The notes beneath the pieces are model-generated. The model worked only from the letters and a program-made list of their open reading frames with translations. It had not been told where the DNA came from and searched no databases. From the NCBI GenBank assembly GCA_022113835.1, contig JAILWY010000014.1, forward strand, positions 8,495,501 to 8,559,500: a stretch of 64,000 nt of DNA. Reading direction: 5' to 3'. A program made the position numbers and the translations under genes. The stretch's first letter is position 1. Every line of letters begins with the position of its first letter. Shown piece after piece: positions 53,027-62,347 of this stretch. Source of the stretch: Atopsyche davidsoni (taxonomy: Eukaryota > Arthropoda > Insecta > Trichoptera > Hydrobiosidae).

Positions 53027-53093
53027 CAGGTTTAGCCAACCCAAATGATCTCGCGGGCCACTTTGGAAATGCAGCATAACTCCGCATGCCGCA
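53027..53093 (+). mobile_element. hAT-like terminal remnant
   Basis: CAGGTTTAGCCAACC followed by ATCTCGCGGGCCAC and, after a gap, GCATGCCGCA resembles the outer end of hAT-type elements, which often start CAGGGGTGGCC and contain GCGGGCC. Only one end is seen and there is no transposase. The assignment rests on resemblance. Confidence 0.35.
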
Positions 53094-53133
53094 TATATAA
53101 TTATATATCCCAATATAAGATTTATATACACTA

Positions 53134-53412
53134 CAGTAAAACCTCGCTATAACGTACCCCTGTTTAACGGACTTCGGATATAACGCAGAAAAAATCCGGT
53201 CAAATGTGAAAAAATTAAAAACGTTTTAAATGCGAAAAATGTTAAAAAAAAAAAAAATTTTTTCGTATTTTTCGAGAGTTGATTATAAAAAACACCAAAC
53301 ATCAATATGCAAACAAAACTTGATTCCCCTTTAGTAGAATTACCGAAAGCAAAGCGCGTCGATATCAAACAACAACGGCACTTCACGACTAGTGTCCGAA
53401 GACAATTCAATA
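53134..53412 (+). mobile_element. pogo/Tigger-like element remnant
   Basis: It starts CAGTAAAACCTCGCTATAAC, like the terminal repeat of pogo/Tigger-type DNA transposons, with further TATAACG units (about 53178). A matching inverted end was not found, so this is a truncated copy; the right limit is approximate. No transposase is recognised. Confidence 0.45.
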
Positions 53413-54463
53413 GAATTTTGTTTGTGTTTTTTATTTTTTACTTATATCTTAATACATACAGTATATAAAAAATAAGATAACCTTTTAACTTTTTAAATGC
53501 TCCACGTGAGGTTTATTTGATTTATCGCATGACTCGTTTCGACCATATTCACCTGGTCATCATCAGATGCAAAATTAAACTACATGCACAGTTGCTGTCT
53601 TCAAAACTACAGGCAAATTGGTCAAAATCTATAATCATTAACACTGTATCAACGGCATATTGCAAATAATTAGTATGGCTGTGATCAGTCCATTTACACT
53701 TTTAGTACTACGGGCATCTAACCTCGCGTCGCGAGACTTCTTGATTATCTGACAGGGTCAGGATCCCCATCCTCAGCTGATCGCCAGTTGAATTAATCCT
53801 ACTGCTACCTTCAGAGAGGCAAGAATAAGTCAAAGTTTTTGGTGCTTCTTATGTCTCTGGTGATAAAGGTGTCTCTAACATATGCCACTGACTATATTAT
53901 TATTCATGAATGAATATGAATGTCAAAATATCTCATGATTTAAATAATATTTAATATAAAATATAAGGTTTTCAAGAAATAAAGTTTAGAACATTCAAAA
54001 TAAATTCAAAGGGTTATTATGGTTTATTGTTTAAATTTAATCATAATGGTTTATTTATTCATAGATTATAAAGTAACTTTACACAGTTGCACATAATTAC
54101 TAGGTGGATCTACAATCTCTTTATTTTTTGTGTATATTACTAATGTACATTTTGTAAAAAAAAATTATACACATTATTTTTTGAAAACATGAAATAAATT
54201 TGTATTACAAAAATATTTTAATGCTATAAGGCTTATAGCATTATAGTATAAGCTATTTGCTGGCATTTCAATTCTTCCATAGTTTATCTCCGAAGAATTC
54301 AAACGAAATGAATACCAAAAATCACCATACACACGTGATGAAAAAAAAAGATTTATTCTTTAGACGAATATTCCATTTATAACCTAAGAAATTTTATCCT
54401 CGAGTTTAACGAATCACGTGACACCATTTAATAAAGAGAAATGGTGAATGTATTAAAATTGAC
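53413..54463. other. Duplicated flank between inverted exon and gene D
   Basis: Non-coding. 53580-53800 is a direct copy of the gene B promoter flank (40780-40990), and 53860-54100 matches 41050-41420 and 43490-43800. The promoter copy kept gene B's orientation, while the exon it once served now lies inverted at 50644-52216. Confidence 0.65.
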
Positions 54464-54572
54464 AATTCATAAAGGCACATTAGGCACATTAGTAAATATA
54501 ATAAGCCCGTAATGGGTAATAAATACGCATCTGATTGACTGATCCATAACATAGATATAAAAATTCATAAAG
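54464..54572. mobile_element. 87-bp insertion with 11-bp target duplication
   Basis: AATTCATAAAG occurs at 54464-54474 and again at 54562-54572. The sequence between (54475-54561) is absent from the gene C copy of this flank (about 44311-44325). The insert shares its 3' portion (CCCGTAATGGG, ATACGCATCTGATTGAC, CATAGATA) with the palindromic insertion at 60017-60235. It is probably a short retroposed element; the family is not named. Confidence 0.75.
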
Positions 54573-55360
54573 CTTGTCCACAATGCGCCGTCATGGTGAC
54601 ACGTGGCGTGGGTCACGAGTAAACTTTTTTCAAAAAATATATGTTTGAGAAAAGTAAAACTATGATAATCGGCTTGTAAATGGAGACTTTTAAATGAAAT
54701 AGAAAAGTCAACCCCAGCAAAAGCGGTAAATACTTGTCTTTTGGTCGAGCGTCTTCACTAAATAAAATAAAAAATATTTAAATATTTTATTCCACATAAC
54801 TAGTTTTTACGGCGCTAGATAATTATATTTATAAATATGGATGTATAGCGTACAGAAAAACCTTATTAAAATTAATAATGAATAGAAATTATCTCTAATT
54901 TATTATCCTGTTTTATTTATTTGGCGCTCAAATGTTTATATATTTCCAAATAATAATCGTGACTGGTTTAAATATCCAGATGTTACAAATATTTAATAAA
55001 AACCACTATTCAGAAAATATACCCGATACTAATGTGTTGAGATCGTTAATATGACAAACATTTAAAAAAATGCAAATGTAATTTTTTAATACCATTGATA
55101 TTTATTTTAATTTAATAGTACAAGTATAAACTTTCAAACCTGCATTTGTTTTTATTAGATTTAAACTCATTAAGTAAAATATACGATTTATTTAATAAAT
55201 AAAAAAAAACCTAATCGTGAAACCCAAACCAAAAAAAATATATATAAAGAAATTTCACTCATAATTGAGACTAAGATGTATTTTGTTCAGTGCAGTGTTC
55301 ATAGCTACAGAAACAGAATTAAATTTTATTTTTGCAACTATTAGTGCAAATGCAAAAATT
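54573..55360. other. 3' flank of gene D
   Basis: Non-coding copy of the gene C 3' flank (44330-44954), with an additional stretch at about 54900-55060 not evident there. An AATAAA-type signal for gene D reads on the minus strand at 55330-55325, about 30 nt past the stop codon. Confidence 0.55.
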
Positions 55361-58300
55361 TTAAACGCGTGATCTGTCTCGGATCTGCACGTGAACGCCA
55401 CTCGCTGACTTGAGGGTTATTTCCGTGGCCAGCCTGAGCTCTGTGCCAGGCCCGGCGCTGTAAAACTCAAATCTTCTTATAATTTTTGATAGTACTGCTT
55501 TCATCGATACAAGTGCAAATTTATAACCTAAAAAAAGTACAAATACAATAGGTAAGTAAAATTATTTTTTTTTTTAAATCGTAAGACTATTTGCCATGAT
55601 AGTAGCAACCAAAATAAACATAATATTATATTTCATATATAATATTTGATTCAGTACTATTAACGATATACATAATAGAAAACAAATAATAATAATGCTT
55701 ACCAACACAGTTCCTTACGCCCGCACTGAATCCTGTAAATGCGTATGGATGTCTGCCTTTACTATTCTCTGGGCTAAAACGCTCAGGTTCGAATTTATTA
55801 GGATCATCGTAATACCTCGGACTTCGGTGCATACCGAAATGGTTTATCATAGCAAAACAACCCTTGGGGAGAGTGATTTCATCTGTTAAAAAAAAAAATT
55901 GAAAATTCATTCTTCAGGGTTTCATTCAGCACAGAAAAAAATATTTTAGAAAAAATTCAAACATACCGTCCAACTTCAAGTCGTTCATCAATTTTCTTCC
56001 TAGCAAAGGTACTGAAGGATACAATCTAACAGTTTCCTTCACTACCAAATCTAAATATTTCATTTCCAACAGTTCGTTATAAGTCGGCGATCTCTGTGAG
56101 TCATCCCCGAATATCGCCATCTGCTCTTCGTATGCCTTGGCTTGAGCATCCGGATTGTTCGCCAAGGAATAGAGTGCGAAGCTTATAGCTGAAGCACTTG
56201 TGTGGTGACCCTGAAATATATCATATTATTAATGATAAACAGGGATTAACAAAATGTCAAATAGTACAAGCTAAATGATAGTACGATACGCTGATTTTAA
56301 TGCAAACTTTTAAAAATGTCTATTTTTATCTGAATAATTGTGATATAAGAAGCAACACGAAAATACTTTCTCCCAGGTTCAAGCCAGTAATGCTGGAAGA
56401 TCTTCTAAAGGTTATAATTTAATAATCGATGGATGCATTTCTTTGCAAAATTAATGAGTTCATAGAACTGTACGCTGTCTAAGATACTTAATTTTATAAA
56501 AAATATCAATATGGATTGTTCTACTGTAGTATTGGTATAAAAAATACGAGTAACTTTACCCCAAACATCATGTTATCCACATGTGCTCGAATTATATCGT
56601 CTGGCAGAGGATTCCCACCTGCATCCCTTGATTTCAGAAGAATATCCATATACACAAACCTATTCTTCTCTTCAGATCCACTGTTGTTCAATTTATTTTC
56701 TTCTTCAACTTTTAATTTCTGTTTTCGACCTTCGATAGCTTTGTATGTGTTATTATGCAGAACTTTAATAAGCTCCTTTTCCTCTTTTCTATCACTTGTC
56801 ATTGAGAAAATAAAATCGAATCGCTTAAATGGCGAATACGACCTATGATTATATATTTCACAAATTCTGTAACAGCATTACACAAAAATTAATACGAATT
56901 AAAAACCCATATGTAAGATGTAAAAAATAACGGACATTGTGAATTTGTTTTTAATAATGCATTTGCGGTGTATTCAGGCAAAATAATTAATTAATATTTT
57001 AACAAGAAAAATGTGTTTTCTATATTTTTAATAATTTTTCAATTAACCAATCAAAAAGTAATAAAAATTTTGACTATAATATAAAATGAATTATATTGTT
57101 GTGATACCTTTCGCAAAACATAATATTTAAGAACTTGTTTGTATGTAAACTATTTTTAGGCTCATTAGAAATCGAAATTGCTTGATTTGTATATGTGATA
57201 TGTATTTAATGTTTGATGGAAAGAAAAATTCTAGAAGAACATTTAAGTGGTGAATAAAATGAAAAAAATTATACTAAAATATGTTTATGAATGAAAATAT
57301 TTACCTATAACACGCTTTGATATATTCGGATTCAGGGTTTTCCATTGCATTGATTTTAACTCCCATTGCAGTTTCTAAATAATGTGAAAAAACAACTTCA
57401 ATTTACAAAAAAAAAATTAAAATCACGTAAAATTTATTAAAAGTGATTTTTATTAAAACCTAAATATAAAAGTTGTAATGCTTACCGCTTAATAAATCCA
57501 AAGAAAAGAGTGTTACTATCGGATAAACGTCAAATACAGAACCCTTTTTTTGATCAAGTTTTTTAAGAAAAACGTCAGTTATATCATTAAATACTTCCAC
57601 AAACTGCTCCAAAATTTTATAATGAAAAGCAGGATTGATAAGTTTGCGCAAGTTCCGATATTCATCCCCTTAAAAATTCAAAGCATTGAATTAAAATATT
57701 AAAAATAAACAATTATTCAGTAACAATATAAAAAATGAGTATAAATAAAATCAATTTTTAAACGGGATATTAATATAACAGGCTCAAGATTCAGGAATGT
57801 GTTTTAGAAATATTTTATTTTTATGGGAAGTTGATAAAACAGATGTTTGTTTACTATTGGTGGCCTCTTGTGTCATACATCATATAATGTATAATGTATT
57901 GAAATTTCTAAAATAATTAATGTATTACCCTCAGAAAGCAAAATACTTTTCCCTAACCAATCTTTCATAAAGTGATAGTCATCAATTTTTTTAAGTTCGT
58001 CGTTATTGGTTAAAAGTGCCTAGAAAAAAAAACATAATTATGAGCATTTAAGCATCAACGAATAAATAAAATATCTTTTAATATATTTAATTCAATACCT
58101 CGGCGTGGTGCGGTTCACTCAACATTACAAACACATCATACCCGATCAGAAATTTAAATGTTGAATAATTCAGCCTTTCTAGCATTTTAAATGAATTTCG
58201 AAAAGTAACTAAAACAAAATTTGTTTTATTATTTTTTTATCCGTACCCAAAAATTAAATTGAACACATATATATAAATATTTTCAAATTGTTTTCATAGA

Positions 58301-58965
58301 ATTGGAAATATATAGAATTCTGGCAATACAATGCCATTTTCAATTTATTTATCAAATATATCAGATATTTTCAGCAGACCATTAATATTTGTTTAATATT
58401 GACTCGTTTCAACATATATACAAAACTTAATGCTTAATTTTTATTTTTCTAAAGTCGCAAATATGAAATAAACACAAATTTATTCACATACTTCAAAATT
58501 TTGTCACTCTTTGGTGTAGTGTGTGAATTTTTTTTAATACTTTAGGTCATCTGTTAATAAAATTCGATTCGTGATCCCTACGATTAAGCTCGTGTGCTTC
58601 TGCAGTTCAGGCACTCAACTTTACTTAACTGAATATCAAACATAGTCAATACAATCTCAATTTAGGTCGTTTATAAATATAATAGAAGCGTTTTTTTGAA
58701 AAGTATCTATTTAACATCGAACTGATTTAGTTGGCTTTTATTTTTATACATGTAATATTATTTATATTAGAATGAAATGGAATTCAAAACAATTGCCTTC
58801 TGAGCCGTTTCCAAGTTGATGGACGTTGCCGATTATTGGCAAAGACCTCTCTCCCTTGACTTTGCTCAATAATTTCCAGAACCTTCTGTTCTTAATGTAC
58901 CTGCGAGTTCCATATGCAGCGACTAAGAGCGCCAATGCCGCTATCAAAAACGGCAAGAGGGCCAT
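55361..58965 (-). CDS. CYP4: CYP4-family cytochrome P450, gene D (506 aa, GHH type)
   Basis: Nine exons: 58965-58797, 58208-58099, 58019-57929, 57668-57486, 57374-57305, 56866-56560, 56210-55967, 55882-55703 and 55527-55361. They total 1521 nt, 506 residues plus stop, a close tandem copy of gene C. It shares helix C YRNLR, helix I MFG-GHHTSAS, KETVR (ExxR), PERF and FSAGVRNCVG. Exon 1 differs from C by one residue, whereas exon 2 differs at six of 37, which hints at conversion of the 5' end. The key oddity is intron 1: its GC donor reads GCAATT instead of GCAAGT, losing the +5 G that GC donors depend on. Exon 1 may therefore splice poorly, and the gene could be an intact-looking but weakly expressed copy. 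Confidence 0.93.
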
Positions 58966-59181
58966 TTTTAGTATTTTTATGCTGTGAAATGTATAATAAC
59001 AATAAGATTTTGGTAAGTAAAAAATCAACTTTTACGTTTACATTGACTATCTTGATCCGAACATCTATAAAAACTTTCTAAAATTCAAATCATCATTAAA
59101 TATCTCATATTAAAAAATTTGAAACTTTTTTTTTAAACATTCTAACTTATTTTATTTTAAACATATAAATATATATATATT

Positions 59182-59216
<35 letters not shown>

Positions 59217-60004
59217 TTATATGTATATATATATTTATAATAAGTGTGTGTGTATACCTTTCAAACAAAAAGTAACAAGATGCTCTTAGTACATCTTGGT
59301 CCAACACTTGGGAGCTACTGAGCTCCGATCTGCGAGTTACATGTTTGATATGTTTTTATATACCATGATATAAATATGTATGCATGAATATAAAATTAAT
59401 GCTTGCTTGCCTCTATATCATAAAGAAGACACCATCATTTCAATAAAAAACAATATGTCTAGACCTAAAACGATATTTTTTGTAATTTTTCATCATCTGT
59501 GTTTTCAGTATGACCGCACTGTATTTTATTTGACATTTATAATCTATAAATAAAAATAGAAAAAAATACATGAAAAAAAGTTTATTATTATAAAATCTAT
59601 TATTTATGTTTTATATTTCAAACAAAACCTTAACAGAACCTTTTAAAATAGACAAGTTGAAATTCTTTTATAGATATATATATATATATATATATTGTGT
59701 TTATTTTTATATATACTTATATATTTATATAAAATACTCGTATGCTAAAAAAATAATAAGAAATTTAAAAATTATATATACAAAAAAATTGTTCAAAAAA
59801 AACTAATCAAATTCATTAGATTTTGATAAACTTTGTCATTTATGTGTCATTTTTATTTGATCACGGCCCTAATCGATTTAACCATCATTAACCTTATATG
59901 GGTATGAGATTTATTCAAAATTTCACATTCATAATGAATCTTCATTGTTTAAGACTACAAATGTACTTTATTCCAATTTTACACAATTCAGAAATATTTT
60001 TAGA
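58966..60004. other. Upstream flank of gene D (copy of gene C flank)
   Basis: Non-coding copy of 48435-49640, nearly identical over the first few hundred bases. TA-rich runs lie at 59160-59240 and 59674-59700. The block at 59265-59345 repeats 48830-48910 almost exactly. Confidence 0.65.
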
Positions 60005-60247
60005 AATATTATTACTACTAATATGATTAGGCACATTAGTTCATATATAGAAGATGACTTAAAGAAACTCTCAGAAAAATGATTTGTGTGGGATCACGAT
60101 GATATTTTTCTGAGAGTTTCTTTAAGTCATCTTCTATATATGAACTAATGTGCCTAATCATATTAGTAATAATATAATAAACCCGTAATGGGGAATAAAT
60201 ACGCATCTGATTGACCGATCCATAAAATAGATACTAATATTATTACT
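60005..60247. mobile_element. Palindromic insertion with 12-bp target duplication
   Basis: AATATTATTACT occurs at 60005-60016 and 60236-60247. The paralogous gene C flank (about 49625-49640) has no insertion. Inside, 60016-60080 and 60104-60168 are perfect 65-bp inverted repeats around a 23-bp loop, followed by a 3' portion shared with the insertion at 54475-54561. The arms have no mismatch, so the element is young. Confidence 0.85.
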
Positions 60248-60259
60248 CTAAACAATGAA

Positions 60260-61463
60260 TACGAGGGTCGTTCAATGTATTTCCGGCCTAAAGAAGAAAA
60301 CGCAAGATTTTAAAAATTTTGACCATTTATTTTTCAACCTAGGTCCCTTCTAGGGCGATACACTTTTCAAGACGATGTTCCAATTTTTTTTCCCTTCTGT
60401 ATAGTAGAATTAGTGTAGTTATTAGAATTTAGGTTTGGTAACAGGAAAAAGTCACTGCCAGCCAAATCTGGCGAATATGGTGGTTGGTCGACCAATTTGT
60501 AGCCTAAATGGCTTAATTTTGCCATTGCAATGGCCGACTTGTGCGCCGGTGTGTTGTCTTGGTAAAAGAGCACTTACTTTAGGGCCATTCCGGGGCGTTT
60601 TTTCTTCAGTTTTCTTCGAAACGATCCAATAACTGAGCGTAGTACTTTCCAGTGATGGTTTTACCCTTTTCTAAGTAGTCGATGTGGATAGTGCTTTTTG
60701 CAAAACAGTCGCCATAACTGGCCAATCAAGTCGTCTTCGCCTTCTTCATTTTATCCACTACTTCGACTGTTCTTTGGTCTCCGGTGTGTAATAATGTATC
60801 CATGTCTCATCGACGGTTACGAATCGGCGCCAAAAATCGGTCGGATTATGTTTTAAAATCTCCAAAAGCGTCTCCGAAGTGGTCACACGTGTGCGTTTTT
60901 GGTCGATAGTGAGCAAACGCGGCACCCATCTCGCTGAGAGCCTGCGCATATCCAAATTATTGTGCACGATGTTGTGAACACAGTCCAATGAAAAGTTTAC
61001 AGCCTCTGCTAGCTCTCTGATTTTGATTCGGCGATCGGCCATAATGATATCGTGGATTTTTTTATAATTTCTGGCGTGGTGACGATATTTGGCCCCCCCT
61101 GGGCGGTCCTCGTCAAAAACACTCGTAAGACCACGAACAAATTCAGCTCTCCATAACTTGACTATTGTTAACAATGGAGCAGACTTTTTGTAAACAGAAT
61201 CCAACTCAGCTTTGATTTCCGCATTGTTTTACCTTTTCAAATGAAGGAACTTAATCACCGATAGATACTCAATTTTTTGCATTTTTCCTAAATCGCAAAA
61301 GACGCTTCACGTTTATGGCTGCCAAAACAAAACTAAATGTATTTTTTGCTTCAAATTTTGACGTGTGTCATCTGAAAGATGGCAGATGTTAAAAATAATA
61401 GCAATTTTGTTCTACGGTAACGCTATCTATATTAGGCCGGGTATACTTCGAACCGCCTACGTA
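60260..61463 (-). mobile_element. mariner element with both terminal repeats
   Basis: Terminal inverted repeats of about 30 bp lie at 60262-60290 (CGAGGGTCGTTCAATG...) and 61433-61461 (TAGGCCGGGTATACTTCG...), with about 80 percent agreement by eye. TA duplications flank it at 60260-60261 and 61462-61463. The gene C flank has the empty site with a single TA at 49650-49651 (CAATGAATATCTTG), so the insertion came after the duplication. It is about 1.2 kb with a broken transposase on the minus strand. Confidence 0.93.
60367..61282 (-). pseudogene. Broken mariner transposase
   Basis: The minus strand starts MQKIEYLSVIKFLHLKR at 61282, then a stop, then NAEIKAELDSVYKK, RRIKIRELAEAV, RRLSARWVPRLL, FVTVDETWIHYYTPETK, DYLEKGKTITGKYYAQLLD, FYQDNTPAHKS and YSPDLAGSDFFLLP. 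The three catalytic Asp residues (VDETW, QDN, GSD) are all kept with D34D spacing, resembling mellifera-type mariners. Stops and small deletions between about 60590 and 60755, plus the early stop near 61233, inactivate it. The C-terminus is lost after PNL. It is better preserved than the fossil at 49726-50507 and from a different lineage. Confidence 0.9.
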
Positions 61464-61516
61464 TCTTGAAAAAATATATAATTGACGTACCACTTTCATA
61501 ATACAATACCACTCTC

Positions 61517-61517
<1 letters not shown>

Positions 61518-61582
<65 letters not shown>
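61518..61582. repeat. TA microsatellite upstream of gene D
   Basis: About 32 TA units, followed by the imperfect palindrome AACCTACTAG-CAC-CTAGTAGGTT (61583-61605). The left flank (TACCACTTTCATAATACAAT) matches 49676-49695, the ancestral counterpart. Confidence 0.9.
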
Positions 61583-61584
<2 letters not shown>

Positions 61585-61605
61585 CCTACTAGCACCTAGT
61601 AGGTT

Positions 61606-62347
61606 CTTTCCAATAATATAATGTTGTATACAATGAGAAAATCGAATAATTTACAAGTGAATAAATGAATTAATTATCCGATAAATGTTTTTTTAATTTT
61701 AATTTTACTGTTACTATACTAGTGAATAAATTATCCGTTAATCTTTTTTTTTTTAAATTTTATTTTTACTGTGCTCATTTTGAAATAACAGGAAAAATAA
61801 TATCTATTCACCTTTCATGGTTGTCAACAGACTTATCATTTGTGTGTTTTATCATATACATACTTTGTTAATTTAAATCAGTACGTTTGAAGTCTCGACA
61901 GTCGTTATTCTACCAATATAAAAAATATTAGTTACGTTTTTTAATAAAATCGCTAAAAACGAATATATTATTTTAAAGGAATCCTTCAAAAAATCATTAT
62001 TTTTGAAAAACAGGTATCGATCGTATGAATGCAGAATGTTTATGTCGTGTCTGATATTAATTATATCTTATAAATTAGCGCGTCTCTGTAAATAATCATT
62101 TAATAAGTAATTTAAAATAACAGCAGTCCAAATTAATATCCTTAAATTTCAACGTTGGGTTTGTCGTTATGATATTCTTGAAAACCTTTAAAAAATTTTT
62201 GGGGGTCCTAATTTTATTTCCTTGAGTATTACTATATAACAATTTTTAAAAAAAAAAAAATATTTTTTTGTTGAAATGTTTATTTTTTAAATACTTACAA
62301 ATACATTAAGAAAGATATACAGACAAATAAAATAAATATTTAAAATA
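61606..62347. other. Spacer between gene D flank and gene E
   Basis: AT-rich and non-coding. The stretch TCGATCGTATGAATGCAGA around 62016-62035 resembles 52773-52792, another trace of duplicated flank DNA. An AATAAA-type signal for gene E reads on the minus strand near 62284-62279. Confidence 0.5.
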
